The notes: a model not told the origin generated them from the sequence alone. Shown: positions 7,204 through 16,107, counted from the first letter of the stretch. The stretch: 64,000 bases of DNA from Devosia sp. Root685 (GCF_001427875.1 NZ_LMHK01000005.1:124001-188000); one strand, 5' to 3'. Made by a program: numbers and translations.

Positions 7204-8814
7204 ATGAACTCAGTTGTATCGTTTCTGATTGCGGCAAAGCACCAGAGCAAGGTGCAATTCGGCCTTTGGCTGATCTGCTTCCTGGCCCTTCTGGCGGCCA
7301 GTTCCTGGTTCATGCTGCGCGAGCTTAATGCCAGCATGAATAGCGACGTCGCCCGGGCGCTCGAAACCTATACAAAAGTGCGCAGCGCCGTGGTCCAGAC
7401 GCTCGACATCATGGACCACCAGCTTACCGCGCCTCCCTGTTCGGCCGATTATGCCACCCAGCAGCGCCGCGTCGCTTTCCTGCCCGATGGCATGAACGAG
7501 CTGTTCTTCTTCGAGCACGGCAAGATCATCTGCACGGCCAATAATGGTCTTCTGCCCAAGCCGATCGATCTCGGCGCGCCCGATATCCTCCCCTCCGATC
7601 CCTTCACCGTTACCCTCTGGATCAATCGCAATCTCGATGTCCTGGGCCTTACGGGTCTGCGGGGCAGTTTTGCCGTGCGCGGCAATCACGGCATGGTCGT
7701 TCCGGCAACGCCTATTCCCACCGGCATTTCCAAATGGCTCGAATTCGAGGTGGTGCTGCGCGCTCCCGATGGGCGTTGGTGGCACACATCGGGCGAACCG
7801 GGCCTTTATGCCCAGGCCCTCGCCGAAAGCCCTGGCCTCTTCGGCCTTCGTGATGGTGCCCTGACCGCCATTCAGTGCGACCCGGCCGGGCTCCACTGCC
7901 TTGCCGCGCGCGCCACGCTCGGGCAATTGCTTGTGGTGGGTGGCGCGGTGCTGGGTCTGAGCCTTCTCGTCTGCGCCATCCTTGCCGCTTGGCTATCGAG
8001 CAAGATCTATGCGCAGTTGGCGCGCCACTGGTCCTTCGAATCCCGTTTCCTGCGCCGCTTCCAATCCCAGGGCGTGACCTGCGCCTATCAGCCCCTATTG
8101 AGTCTTAAAACCGATCGCGTCATCGGCTGCGAAGTGCTGGCCCGTTGGCGCGATGTCGAGGGCACGCTGATCTATCCTGACCGATTCCTCCCCGTGGTCG
8201 AAAAGCACGGACTGACCCAGACCTTTACGCGCCTCATCGTCGAATGTGCCCATGCCGAACTTCTGCCGCTCGTGCCTCTGGGCAAGCGCATGCAGGTCAA
8301 TTTCAATATTTTCCCGCAAGATCTCGATGCCGCCACGCTGCTCGATATCTTTGCGCCTTTTCTCGGCTCTGCCTCGCGCTTTGATCTGGCCGTGGAAATC
8401 GTTGAGACCGGCGCCCTCGAACTCGATACCGCCCAGGGCGAAATCCACCGCCTGCGCGATGCGGGCGTCCATATCTATATCGACGATTTCGGCGCCGGCT
8501 ATTCGTCCATGCACACCCTTGCCGGCCTTTCGGTCGATGGGGTCAAGCTCGACCGCAGCTTTGCCATGGCGCCCGACGGCTCGGTCATGGCCCGAATGCT
8601 CGATCACGCCATCGACATGGTGCAGGATTCGGGCCGCAAGGTCGTCGTCGAAGGCGTCGAGACCGCGGCCCGCCTTGCCGCGCTCAAGGCCTGCGGCAAG
8701 GTTCACGTGGCGCAGGGCTACCATATTTCGCGCCCGCTCGACCGCGATGGCTTTGCCCGGTTTATCGCCGAGCGCGGGCCGCGCCCCGGCTCCCGGCCGC
8801 GTTTGGTTGCCTGA
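7204..8814 (+). CDS. CSS-motif EAL-domain cyclic-di-GMP phosphodiesterase
   Basis: 536 residues. The start at 7204 has GAGGGGA upstream and is preferred over the ATG eleven codons earlier. A membrane helix (about 17-37) is followed by a periplasmic region with Cys79 (PPCSADY) and Cys110 (IICTANN), the cysteine pair of CSS-motif sensors, then a second helix (about 238-262) and an EAL domain. EAL signatures are kept: GCEVLARW, VNFNIF, VEIVETG, IDDFGAGYSSM, VKLDRSF, VEGVET, AQGYHISRP, so it should hydrolyse c-di-GMP to pGpG. In the E. coli homologues such cysteines sense periplasmic disulphide status; the same is inferred here. Confidence 0.88.
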   Translation: MNSVVSFLIAAKHQSKVQFGLWLICFLALLAASSWFMLRELNASMNSDVARALETYTKVRSAVVQTLDIMDHQLTAPPCSADYATQQRRVAFLPDGMNELFFFEHGKIICTANNGLLPKPIDLGAPDILPSDPFTVTLWINRNLDVLGLTGLRGSFAVRGNHGMVVPATPIPTGISKWLEFEVVLRAPDGRWWHTSGEPGLYAQALAESPGLFGLRDGALTAIQCDPAGLHCLAARATLGQLLVVGGAVLGLSLLVCAILAAWLSSKIYAQLARHWSFESRFLRRFQSQGVTCAYQPLLSLKTDRVIGCEVLARWRDVEGTLIYPDRFLPVVEKHGLTQTFTRLIVECAHAELLPLVPLGKRMQVNFNIFPQDLDAATLLDIFAPFLGSASRFDLAVEIVETGALELDTAQGEIHRLRDAGVHIYIDDFGAGYSSMHTLAGLSVDGVKLDRSFAMAPDGSVMARMLDHAIDMVQDSGRKVVVEGVETAARLAALKACGKVHVAQGYHISRPLDRDGFARFIAERGPRPGSRPRLVA

Positions 8815-8891
8815 TCACATTTGTTTCAGGCGGGCAACCGCTGCCGCTCGCGCTGCGTTGGTCGGCCATGGATAAACCCAGGAGGACCGAA

Positions 8892-9281
8892 ATGGCCTAT
8901 GATGACATCAGCAAGGCTGACGCCAACATCCAGGAAACCCACGACCTGATTGCTTCCGACAAAGTGGAAGGCACCAAGGTCTATGACCCCATGGGCGAGC
9001 ATATCGGCTCGATCGAACGTATTCTCGTCGAAAAGCGCTCCGGCCAGGTCTCTTATGCCGTGCTCAGCTTTGGGGGCTTCCTCGGCATGGGGCACGACCA
9101 CTACCCGCTGCCCTGGTCAAAACTCAACTATGACGAAAGCCTTGGCGGTTATCGCGTCGATGTCACCAAGGATCAGCTCGAAGGCGCCCCGCGCTACGAG
9201 CGCGAGGAAGATGACTACTGGACCGAAGAAAACGGCCGCCGCGTCTACGACTATTATGGCGTAACGCCCTACTGGATCTGA
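8892..9281 (+). CDS. PRC-barrel domain protein
   Basis: 129 residues. The ATG at 8892 follows AGGAGG at an ideal distance; an in-frame ATG eight codons earlier has no such signal. The core (about residues 20-100) matches PRC-barrel proteins: SDKVEGTKVYDPMGEHIGSIERILVEKRSGQVSYAVLSFGGFLGMGHDHYPLPWSKL. The tail is rich in Glu, Asp and Tyr. Family members are often small stress-induced cytoplasmic proteins in Rhizobiales, with unclear roles. The gene stands alone, followed by a terminator at 9289-9321. Confidence 0.88.
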   Translation: MAYDDISKADANIQETHDLIASDKVEGTKVYDPMGEHIGSIERILVEKRSGQVSYAVLSFGGFLGMGHDHYPLPWSKLNYDESLGGYRVDVTKDQLEGAPRYEREEDDYWTEENGRRVYDYYGVTPYWI

Positions 9282-9288
9282 CCCTTGC

Positions 9289-9321
9289 GGCGCCCGGCAA
9301 ACCGGGCGCCAACAGGTTTTT
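9289..9321 (+). terminator. Rho-independent terminator after the PRC-barrel gene
   Basis: GGCGCCCGG-CAAA-CCGGGCGCC, a nine-base perfect stem, followed at a short distance by TTTTT. Confidence 0.85.
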
Positions 9322-9373
9322 CAGCACCAGCCATTTTTCAGGCAGCCATTTTCAAGCAATTGATACTGTATCG

Positions 9374-9403
9374 GGTCGGCCCCATAAGGGTGCCGGCCTT
9401 TTT
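9374..9403 (+). terminator. Second rightward terminator-like hairpin
   Basis: GGTCGGCCCC-ATAA-GGGTGCCGGCC pairs with one wobble and one bulge, then TTTTT. It lies just beyond the stop codon of the convergent kinase gene and may back up the hairpin at 9289. Confidence 0.5.
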
Positions 9404-9405
9404 CG

Positions 9406-11025
9406 TCAGTTCGCCCGCGTTCCGCGCCCCGACTGATTGGCGAGCCCGCTGATCGTCGCCCGCAGCGCCGCCGGTTTGACTGGCTTGGTCACCACCAGAA
9501 TACCGCGATCTTCCGCCAGCGCCCGCACCGCCGGGCTGCGATCGGCCGTCACCAGCGCCGCCGGCAGGTGTCCGCCGAGATTGTGCCGCAGCCATTCGAT
9601 GGCATCGAGCCCCGAGGTCTGGTCGAGGTGATAATCCATCAGCACCATGTCGGGATACCAGCCTTCGAGCAGCCGCTCGCGGTCGATCTGCTTGAGCGAG
9701 AGCGCCACGCGCACATCGCAGCCCCAATGTTCGAGCAGCCCCTGCATGGCCTCGAGAATGGCCTTTTCATTGTCGACGCACAGCACCTTCAAATTGAGCG
9801 TGCCGACATTGCTTTCCACCATCGGCCAGGCTTCGCCCTGGGCCGGCCGCGCATTGCGCACGACGGGGAGGTAAAGCGAAAACCGCGATCCGCGCCCTTC
9901 CTTGCTGTCGAGTTCCAGCGTCAGATCGAGCGCCGTCACCAGCCGCTGCACGATGGAAAGCCCGAGCCCCAGCCCCTGCGCCATGCGGGCGGCGCGATCG
10001 AGCCGCGAAAACTCGGCAAAAACCAGCCTATGCTGGTCGCGATTGAAGCCAATGCCGGTATCGACGACATCGAGCCGCAAGCGATTGCCGCGCCGCCGCA
10101 ACCCCACCAGCACCTTGCCGCCCGCCGGGGTATATTTGATGGCGTTGGACACGAGATTTTGCACGATGCGCCCAACCAGGGAACGGTCGGCCATCACGCT
10201 CGCGGCCGTCTTGACGATGCGCAGCGTTACATCGTGCTCGCGGGCGAGGGGCGCGAATTCCACCTCCGCCTTGCGCAACAGGTCCTGCGCCGCAACCGGG
10301 GCAGGGGCGGGCTTTAGCGCGCCGCTATCGATGCGCGAAATATCGAGCAGCGCCGACATGATCTCCTCAACCGCCGTCAGCGAGGCCTCGATGGAGGTTG
10401 CCAATTCGGCAAAGGCGGTCGATTTGGCCCGCTCGATCAGCGTCGAGGTATAGAGCCGCGCGGCATTGAGCGGCTGCAACAGATCGTGGCTGGCTGCGGC
10501 GAGAAAGCGCGTCTTGTCATGATTGGCTGCGTCCGCTTTGGCGCGCGCAATCTCAAGCTCGGCATTGACGCGGGTCAGATCGGCCGTGCGCTCCTCGACG
10601 CGCCCTTCGAGCGAAAAATTGACCTGTTCAAGCTCGCGCTCCGCCTTCACCCGTGCCGTCACATCGGAAAAGCTGATGACGAGACCGCCATCCGACAGCC
10701 GGCTCGAATGAAATTCCAGCGATTGTCCGGCATTGCCGAGGCGCTGGGTCACCGTTATCGGCGCTTCGGTAAGGACATTGATGCGCTCGATGGCGAGCCG
10801 CGCCGGATCGCCCGGACCCATATCGCCCCGCTCGGCCAAAAAGAGCGCAATATCGAACAAAGCCGTGCCCGGCCGCATCAGGTCCTCGGGTAAGGCGAGC
10901 AAGAGGTTGTAGCGCCGGTTCGATACGACGAGCCGCAGGCCCGCATCGAACACCGCTATGCCTTGCGGCAGATAATCTATCGCCAGCCTGAGGCTGGCTG
11001 AACTATCGGCAGAGGAAAGCGCCAT
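9406..11025 (-). CDS. PAS-type hybrid histidine kinase/response regulator
   Basis: 539 residues, no membrane helix, so probably cytoplasmic. Order: PAS domain (about 10-125, DYLPQGIAVFDAGLRLVVSNRRYN), coiled-coil linker (125-170), HisKA with phospho-acceptor His180 in AAASHDLLQPLNAARLY, HATPase_c (NLVSNAIKY, VVDTGIGF, GLGLGLS), and a C-terminal receiver with Asp464 (VLMDYHLDQ) and Lys514 (VTKPVKP). The H-box form SHDLLQPL is typical of the NahK/ErcS group. No partner regulator is adjacent on this strand; the FixJ-like protein at 11900 is the nearest candidate, with mscL between them. Confidence 0.92.
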   Translation of the reverse strand: MALSSADSSASLRLAIDYLPQGIAVFDAGLRLVVSNRRYNLLLALPEDLMRPGTALFDIALFLAERGDMGPGDPARLAIERINVLTEAPITVTQRLGNAGQSLEFHSSRLSDGGLVISFSDVTARVKAERELEQVNFSLEGRVEERTADLTRVNAELEIARAKADAANHDKTRFLAAASHDLLQPLNAARLYTSTLIERAKSTAFAELATSIEASLTAVEEIMSALLDISRIDSGALKPAPAPVAAQDLLRKAEVEFAPLAREHDVTLRIVKTAASVMADRSLVGRIVQNLVSNAIKYTPAGGKVLVGLRRRGNRLRLDVVDTGIGFNRDQHRLVFAEFSRLDRAARMAQGLGLGLSIVQRLVTALDLTLELDSKEGRGSRFSLYLPVVRNARPAQGEAWPMVESNVGTLNLKVLCVDNEKAILEAMQGLLEHWGCDVRVALSLKQIDRERLLEGWYPDMVLMDYHLDQTSGLDAIEWLRHNLGGHLPAALVTADRSPAVRALAEDRGILVVTKPVKPAALRATISGLANQSGRGTRAN

Positions 11026-11192
11026 GGTTTTGGATAAAGCTCTGGTTTCGGACTGTGCTTATCGGCCCCCGTGCCCCGGCGTGCAAGTTCGACAGAGGGA
11101 CCATTGCAAATTGCCGGCAAGTCGGAAATGTTGGTTATTCCTCCGTTAACGTCCTGCGCGGAGGCGGCTAACAGTAAAAGAGGGTCGAACCT

Positions 11193-11636
11193 ATGAGCGT
11201 TTTTAAAGAATTCCGCGACTTCGCCGTCAAGGGCAACATGATCGACCTCGCCATCGGCGTGATCATCGGTGCCGCTTTCGGTGCCATCGTATCATCCATG
11301 GTCGATGACATCTTCATGCCGCTGATTGGTCTATTGATCGGCGGCATTGATTTTTCCAACCTCTTCATCGTGCTCAACAATCCCAATGAAGTGCCCGTGC
11401 CCTCCCTCGCTGCTGCCCAGGCAGCCGGTGTCGCCACGCTCAATATCGGCCTCTTCATCAATGCCGTGGTGAAATTCACCATCATTGCCTTCGTGCTCTT
11501 CATGGTGGTCAAGGGCATCAACCAGCTCAAGCGCGACGCCGCCAAGGAGCCGGTGGAAACGACGCCCGCCCCTACCAAGGAAGAAGTCCTGCTCACCGAA
11601 ATCCGCGACGCGCTCCGCGCCAACCCGCGCGCCTGA
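11193..11636 (+). CDS. mscL: Large-conductance mechanosensitive channel MscL
   Basis: 147 residues. The N-terminal amphipathic helix and first pore helix read FKEFRDFAVKGNMIDLAIGVIIGAAFGAIVSSMVDDIFMP, the MscL signature. The second helix is IGLFINAVVKFTIIAFVLFMVV, and the C-terminal helix (EEVLLTEIRDALRAN) is the cytoplasmic bundle. It forms a homopentameric channel in the inner membrane that opens under osmotic down-shock. Monocistronic; a terminator follows directly. Confidence 0.98.
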   Translation: MSVFKEFRDFAVKGNMIDLAIGVIIGAAFGAIVSSMVDDIFMPLIGLLIGGIDFSNLFIVLNNPNEVPVPSLAAAQAAGVATLNIGLFINAVVKFTIIAFVLFMVVKGINQLKRDAAKEPVETTPAPTKEEVLLTEIRDALRANPRA

Positions 11637-11646
11637 CGCTTCCGCT

Positions 11647-11676
11647 AAAGCCGGCTTGCAATAGCCGGCTTTTTTG
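11647..11676 (+). terminator. Rho-independent terminator after mscL
   Basis: AAAGCCGGC and GCCGGCTTT form a nine-base stem around an eight-base loop, followed by further T residues. Confidence 0.92.
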
Positions 11677-11702
11677 TTCCTATTATGTAGGAATAATATC
11701 TG

Positions 11703-11731
11703 TTGACGTTTTCAAACTAGGCAAATATACC
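11703..11731 (+). promoter_or_regulatory. Sigma-70-type promoter for the FixJ-like regulator
   Basis: TTGACG at 11703-11708, a 17-base spacer, and TATACC at 11726-11731. The surroundings are unusually AT-rich for this window. The -10 overlaps ATACCTA, a half-site of the inverted repeat just downstream. Confidence 0.65.
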
Positions 11732-11752
11732 TAACAAGCGCGTAGTGACACT

Positions 11753-11767
11753 TAGGTATTCTACCTA
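11753..11767. promoter_or_regulatory. Operator-like inverted repeat before the FixJ-like regulator
   Basis: TAGGTA-TTC-TACCTA is a perfect six-base inverted repeat, and a further half-site ATACCTA lies at 11727-11733 over the -10 element. The position just after the predicted promoter fits repression or autoregulation by the downstream LuxR-type protein; the binding protein is not proven. Confidence 0.5.
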
Positions 11768-11899
11768 TCGGACGGCATGAACACTTAGAGCAAACTACCG
11801 GGTGAGTGGGACGGAGGGCGGTGGATGCGTTTTCTCCGCTGTCATGCGGCTCCGGCCCGCAGGTTAATGCGAACCTTGCCAAAAGGGGCTTTGGGCACG

Positions 11900-12535
11900 A
11901 TGAGCGACGACACCTACTATCATTCATTTCTCAACCGGGACCGTGTAATCCACATCGTGGACGACGATCCCGCCATCTGCGAGGGGCTGAGCGTGCTGTT
12001 CCGCCTCGAGGGTTTCCAGACCATGTTCTCGCTCGAAGCGGGGCATTTTCTCGCCTCGCTCGACCGCCGGCGGGTCGATGTGGCGGTGGTCAATCTGGCC
12101 ATCGGCCAGGAAAGCGGCCTGCCTCTGCTGCGGCGCGTCAAGACGCTGCATACCGGCACGCCGGTGGTCATGCTGGCCAATTCCCCCCAGCTCGAAGCAG
12201 CTGTCACCGCCATGAAACTGGGCGCCACCGATGTGGTGTCAAAACCCATCGACAGCGAGCACCTGCTCGGCATCATCCGCGATGCCCTGCGCCGCGATGT
12301 GCATCTGGGGGCCATGCAGGGCGGAAGACGGCCGGTCGAGGTGCGCGGCTTTTCTCAGCTGACCCCGCGCGAACGCGAAGTCCTGCAACTCATCACCAAT
12401 GGGCAATCCAACAAGGAAGCGGGCCGAAAACTCGGCATCTCGCCCCGCACCATCGAAGTGCACCGCGCCCGCGTCATGGAAAAACTCGGCGCCAAAAACA
12501 CGGCCGATCTGATGCGGATCGTGCTGACGAGCTGA
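11900..12535 (+). CDS. FixJ/NarL-like response regulator lacking the phospho-acceptor Asp
   Basis: 211 residues from the ATG at 11900; in-frame ATGs at 11825 and 11867 are possible because the ribosome-binding site is weak. An N-terminal receiver domain starts VIHIVDDDPAICEGLSVLFRLEGF. The position of the phospho-acceptor aspartate holds Asn65 (VAVVNLAIGQESGL against FixJ VVTDVRMPGMSGL), and the switch Thr is Ala93 (VVMLANS); Lys115 is kept. A LuxR-type helix-turn-helix follows (LTPREREVLQLITNGQSNKEAGRKLGISPRTIEVHRARVMEKLG), so DNA binding should be intact. The receiver probably works without classical phosphorylation. Promoter and inverted repeat lie at 11703-11767. Confidence 0.88.
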   Translation: MSDDTYYHSFLNRDRVIHIVDDDPAICEGLSVLFRLEGFQTMFSLEAGHFLASLDRRRVDVAVVNLAIGQESGLPLLRRVKTLHTGTPVVMLANSPQLEAAVTAMKLGATDVVSKPIDSEHLLGIIRDALRRDVHLGAMQGGRRPVEVRGFSQLTPREREVLQLITNGQSNKEAGRKLGISPRTIEVHRARVMEKLGAKNTADLMRIVLTS

Positions 12536-12582
12536 AGGGCTGGGGTTGCATAAGAAAAAATTCCTTTGCCACCCCGAATTTT

Positions 12583-12605
12583 ACCCTCGGGCTTGTCCCG
12601 AGGGT
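12583..12605. repeat. Strong intergenic hairpin
   Basis: ACCCTCGGG-CTTGT-CCCGAGGGT is a nine-base perfect stem without a T-run. It stands between the FixJ-like gene and repeat C copy 1 and may be a further repeat type or a transcript-end stabiliser. Confidence 0.6.
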
Positions 12606-12654
12606 CCTGCACTTGCTGCGTCACGGCCGGATTTCACCCTCGGATTATGCAAGA

Positions 12655-12781
12655 AGCCCTCATGGTGAGGTGCGAAGCGTAGCGTAGCCTCGAACCACGG
12701 GGGCGGGCGAGTGGAGCCTTTGCGCCACGCCCTCGCCCTTCGAGGCCCACCTTCGGCGGGCACCTCAGGGTGAGGTCTACT
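12655..12781. repeat. Palindromic intergenic repeat, family C copy 1
   Basis: AGCCCTCATGGTGAGGTGCG...GCCTCGAACCACGGGGGCG on the left and CGAGGC...GCACCTCAGGGTGAGG on the right form two facing halves. It lies between convergent genes. Confidence 0.85.
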
Positions 12782-12797
12782 GGGGGGCGGCTCACAC

Positions 12798-13391
12798 CTA
12801 GATCTGCGTTCGCGCCTTGAGCGCCTGGCTCAGTGTGCCTTCGTCGAGATAATCCAGTTCCCCGCCGATTGGCACGCCATGGGCGAGCCTTGTCACCCTG
12901 GTCCCCGGTCCCAGTCGGTCGGTGATGTAATGCGCGGTTGTCTGGCCATCGACCGTGGCATTCATTGCCAGCACGATTTCCGAATAGTCCGGCGCACGCG
13001 ATATCAGCATGTCGAGATTAAGATCATCCGGCCCAACGCCATCGAGCGGCGACAGCACGCCGCCAAGCACATGATAGCGCACCTGGCCGGGACTGGCGCG
13101 TTCGAGCGCCCAAAGGTCGGCCACGTCTTCGACGACGATGAGAATGCCGCTGGTCCCGCGGCGCGGATCGGCACAGATCGAGCAAGGGCTGATCGTGTCG
13201 ATATTGCCGCAAATCTCGCAGCTTTTTACCGCCACCACGGCCCGATCGAGCGCCGCTGAAAGGGGCAGCATCAACTGCTCCTTCTTCTTGATCAGATGCA
13301 GCACCGCGCGCCTGGCCGAACGCGGCCCGAGGCCCGGCAGCCGGGCCAGAAGCTGGATCAATTGCTCAATTTCAGGTCCGCCGGATGGCAT
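12798..13391 (-). CDS. recR: Recombination protein RecR
   Basis: 197 residues. An N-terminal helix-hairpin-helix ([20 protein letters not shown]) is followed by a four-cysteine zinc finger ([24 protein letters not shown]), a Toprim domain ([37 protein letters not shown]) and the terminal Walker-like segment. RecR acts with RecO and RecF to load RecA at gaps. It is the last gene of the dnaX-ybaB-recR group, separated from ybaB by a repeat at 13441-13515. Confidence 0.98.
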   Translation of the reverse strand: MPSGGPEIEQLIQLLARLPGLGPRSARRAVLHLIKKKEQLMLPLSAALDRAVVAVKSCEICGNIDTISPCSICADPRRGTSGILIVVEDVADLWALERASPGQVRYHVLGGVLSPLDGVGPDDLNLDMLISRAPDYSEIVLAMNATVDGQTTAHYITDRLGPGTRVTRLAHGVPIGGELDYLDEGTLSQALKARTQI

Positions 13392-13440
13392 TTTTTGCGA
13401 CTTGGCTCGGTTTGTGTCGTGCCCGCGACGCCCGTCCTTT

Positions 13441-13515
13441 CCACCGCGTCATCCCCCCGAAAGCGGGGATCTCAGGCCAGGATTCCCGCTTTCGCGGGAA
13501 TGACGCCGTGGGTGG
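13441..13515. repeat. Palindromic intergenic repeat, family D copy 2
   Basis: CGTCATCCCCCCGAAAGCGGGGATCTC faces GATTCCCGCTTTCGCGGGAATGACG across a short spacer; both halves are hairpins themselves. It lies inside the dnaX-ybaB-recR operon, between ybaB and recR. Confidence 0.85.
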
Positions 13516-13542
13516 ATTGGGACCGAAGCCGCGGGGCGAAAA

Positions 13543-13866
13543 CTAAAACGGGAACTTCATTCCCGGCGGGATCGGCAGGCCGGCCGTCACTTCGGACATG
13601 CGGCGCTGCACCTCGTTTTCGCTCTTGCCCTTGGCGTCGTTGAACGCGGCAACGATCAGGTCTTCGAGCACTTCGATCTCGGCTGGGTTGGCCAGTGACG
13701 GATCGATTTTCAAACCGCGCAAATCACCTTTGCCCGACAGCGCGACGGTGACGAGACCGCCGCCGGAACGGCCTTCGACCACCATTTCAGCAAGCTCGGC
13801 CTGCATGGCCTCCATCTTGCCCTTCATTTCGCTGGCGGCCTTCATCATTCCCATGATGTCTTTCAT
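13543..13866 (-). CDS. YbaB/EbfC family nucleoid-associated protein
   Basis: 107 residues, the usual size. It starts [58 protein letters not shown], the YbaB pattern of a long helix followed by a small sheet. The family forms dimers that bind DNA and may protect the nucleoid. Its ATG overlaps the dnaX stop by four bases (ATGA), so it is translationally coupled to dnaX. Confidence 0.95.
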   Translation of the reverse strand: MKDIMGMMKAASEMKGKMEAMQAELAEMVVEGRSGGGLVTVALSGKGDLRGLKIDPSLANPAEIEVLEDLIVAAFNDAKGKSENEVQRRMSEVTAGLPIPPGMKFPF

Positions 13867-15611
13867 TCGTCGTCCTCTTCGATTGGTGCGGCGGCGATTT
13901 CGGGTGTGGCGGCGTCTTCGTCGCGCACGGAGACGTTAACGAGCTTGGCCCCCGGAAAGGTTTCAAGAATAGCCTTTACCAGCGGGTCTTCGTGCGCCGC
14001 AGCGGTCGCTTCGACCTTGCGCTGCTCGCGCTCCTGCCGGATGGTCTGGCCTTCCGGCGGCTTGGTTGAAACCATGACCAGCCAACGCTGGCCCGTCCAG
14101 GTCTGAAGCCGCGCCGAAAGCGTCGCGATCATCCCGGGATCAGCACTATCGGTCAGCGCCACCTCGATGCGGCCCTGCTCGAACGAAATCGGCCGCATCT
14201 GGGATTCGAGCGCCAGCTTGACCAGCACATCGCGCTTGGCCGTCGCGAGAGCAATCAGGTCCTTATAGGTCGCGACGGTGGCAAGAGCCGGCTGCACCAC
14301 TGCCTGCGGACGCGCGTTCGGCATCGGTTCAGCGATAGCCTGCGTGGCAATCGGCGCCTCGACGCGGAGCGCAGACGCACTGCCGCCACCACCCCCAGAT
14401 GGCGGCAGGCCGCGCGGAGCGGGCGAGGGCAGGGGCGCATTGGCAAGCACCTGACCCGAAAGTTTTGAAATCACCTCGTCCGGGCTCGGCAGATCGGCGG
14501 CATAAGCGAGCCGGATCAGTGTCATTTCCGCCGCCTGCAGCGCATTGCCGGCGCGGCCGGTTTCTTCATTGCCCTTGAAGAGGATTTGCCAGGCGCGGGT
14601 CAGCGCCCGCATCGGCAGGCGCTGCGCCAGATCACGGCCGCGGCTCTTTTCGTCGGGCGTCAGCGACGCATCATCGGCCGCCGCGGGCACGACTTTTATG
14701 CGGGTGACGAGATGGGTGAATTCAGCGAGGTCCGCTAGCAGCGTCTGCGGATCGGCGCCGAGATCATAAAGCGCGCGCAAGGCCGTCAGCGCCGCGGCAA
14801 CCCGGCCGCCCATGACATCCTCGAAAAGGTCGATGATGCGGGCGCGGTCCCCGAGCCCGAGCATGGTCTTGACCGTCGCCGCCGTCACCGTTCCGCCGCC
14901 ATGGGCAATGGCCTGATCGAGGAGCGACAGGCTATCGCGCGCCGAGCCTTCGCCGGCGCGGACGATCATCGCCAGGGCGTCAGCCTCAAAACCGATGCCT
15001 TCCTGGCCGAGGATTTTTTCGAGATAGGCGGTCATGATATCGGCCGGAATGCGCCTGAGATCGAACCGCTGGCAGCGTGACAGGATGGTGACCGGCACTT
15101 TTCGGATTTCGGTCGTCGCGAAAATGAATTTGACGTATGGCGGCGGCTCTTCAAGCGTCTTCAGCAGACCGTTGAAGGCCGCCGTCGACAGCATATGCAC
15201 TTCGTCGATGACATAGACTTTATAGGGCGCCGAAGCCGGGCCGTATTTCACCGAGTCGATGATTTCGCGGATATCGCCAATGCCGGTATTGGAGGCGGCG
15301 TCCATTTCGATGACATCGACATGCCGGCCTTCGATAATGGCACGGCAGTGCATGCCTTCGGTCTCGAGATCGAGCGTTGGACGGCGGCCGTTTTCGTCTT
15401 CATAGTTGAAGGCACGGGCGAGAATGCGCGCCGTCGTGGTTTTTCCCACGCCGCGCACGCCCGTCATGATGAAGGCGTGGTGGATGCGGTTCTGCGCAAA
15501 GGCATTGCCCAGCGTCTGCACCATGGCGTCCTGCCCGACAAGCGTCGAGAAGTCGCGCGGGCGATATTTGCGGGCCAGCACCAGATAGGGCGTGGTTTGG
15601 GGGTCAGCCAT
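13863..15611 (-). CDS. dnaX: DNA polymerase III subunits gamma and tau
   Basis: 582 residues. AAA+ clamp-loader motifs are complete: Walker [10 protein letters not shown] (about 51-59), Walker [11 protein letters not shown], sensor 1 IFATTE and the arginine-finger SRC motif ([10 protein letters not shown]). A glycine/proline linker leads to the tau C-terminal domains that contact DnaB and the polymerase. The zinc module usual in DnaX is degraded: between the Walker A helix and DVIEMDAAS only one Cys remains (GMHCRAI). I recall the same in other Rhizobiales, so it is probably a lineage trait. I saw no obvious slippery A-run for a gamma frameshift. Directly downstream of the SRP RNA gene. Confidence 0.97.
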   Translation of the reverse strand: MADPQTTPYLVLARKYRPRDFSTLVGQDAMVQTLGNAFAQNRIHHAFIMTGVRGVGKTTTARILARAFNYEDENGRRPTLDLETEGMHCRAIIEGRHVDVIEMDAASNTGIGDIREIIDSVKYGPASAPYKVYVIDEVHMLSTAAFNGLLKTLEEPPPYVKFIFATTEIRKVPVTILSRCQRFDLRRIPADIMTAYLEKILGQEGIGFEADALAMIVRAGEGSARDSLSLLDQAIAHGGGTVTAATVKTMLGLGDRARIIDLFEDVMGGRVAAALTALRALYDLGADPQTLLADLAEFTHLVTRIKVVPAAADDASLTPDEKSRGRDLAQRLPMRALTRAWQILFKGNEETGRAGNALQAAEMTLIRLAYAADLPSPDEVISKLSGQVLANAPLPSPAPRGLPPSGGGGGSASALRVEAPIATQAIAEPMPNARPQAVVQPALATVATYKDLIALATAKRDVLVKLALESQMRPISFEQGRIEVALTDSADPGMIATLSARLQTWTGQRWLVMVSTKPPEGQTIRQEREQRKVEATAAAHEDPLVKAILETFPGAKLVNVSVRDEDAATPEIAAAPIEEDDE

Positions 15612-15734
15612 TTTTGCCCTCCATTGCCGGTGCCTCGGGGAATCTGCCGTGAGTCATGGTGTGACCATAGGGCAATGGCGCTCATCCCGCAAAAGGCTGC
15701 GGGTCAAATCGCCAGATACGAACAGAGAATTGAG

Positions 15735-15830
15735 TAGGAGGCTGGCATCGACCCGTGAGGATCTCGTTGGGGCTGCTTCCTTCCGGACCTGACCCGGTTG
15801 GCGAGGAACACGTCCGCGCCAACCTCCCGG
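15735..15830 (-). ncRNA. ffs: Bacterial small signal recognition particle RNA (4.5S-like)
   Basis: The minus strand carries the invariant SRP domain IV sequence GGTCAGGTCCGGAAGGAAGC. The ends pair: GGAGGTTGGC near the 5' end with GCCAGCCTCC near the 3' end (ten pairs, one wobble). The RNA joins Ffh to deliver nascent membrane proteins to FtsY. Ends are estimated from the pairing and the promoter, to within a few bases. The order SRP RNA-dnaX-ybaB-recR is common in alphaproteobacteria. Confidence 0.93.
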
Positions 15831-15835
15831 AGGCC

Positions 15836-15864
15836 TATATGCTGATTTATGGCGCGGAGTGCAA
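15836..15864 (-). promoter_or_regulatory. Promoter of the SRP RNA gene
   Basis: On the minus strand TTGCAC (15864-15859), a 17-base spacer, and CATATA (15841-15836). This puts the transcription start near 15829, at the 5' end predicted from RNA pairing. Confidence 0.65.
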
Positions 15865-15906
15865 GGGGTGTGGGCTTCAAGTTGGGCAGGGGCCCCACCT
15901 CCATCC

Positions 15907-15980
15907 CGGCGTCATTCCCGCGAAAGCGGGAATCTCCCTTTGGACGAATGGATCCCCGCTTTCGCGGGAATGACGCCGCG
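15907..15980. repeat. Palindromic intergenic repeat, family D copy 3
   Basis: GCGTCATTCCCGCGAAAGCGGGAATCTC faces ATCCCCGCTTTCGCGGGAATGACGC across a spacer. It separates the SRP RNA promoter from the ABC operon control region; 15981-16107 holds nothing else I recognise. Confidence 0.88.
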
Positions 15981-16107
15981 TTTGGGGTTGCAGTGTTATT
16001 GACCATTTCTTGCTCACGATGCCTGTCTGTGCATAAAAAGTAATCGCATGAGTATGGGTCTTGGCCGCGGCGCCCCAAAACTCCCTTAAAAATCAATGCC
16101 TCCCACC

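Noticed and set aside
13863-15611. Programmed frameshift producing a gamma subunit in dnaX
   Set aside because: I did not find an A-rich slippery heptamer with a following hairpin near the end of the clamp-loader domain.
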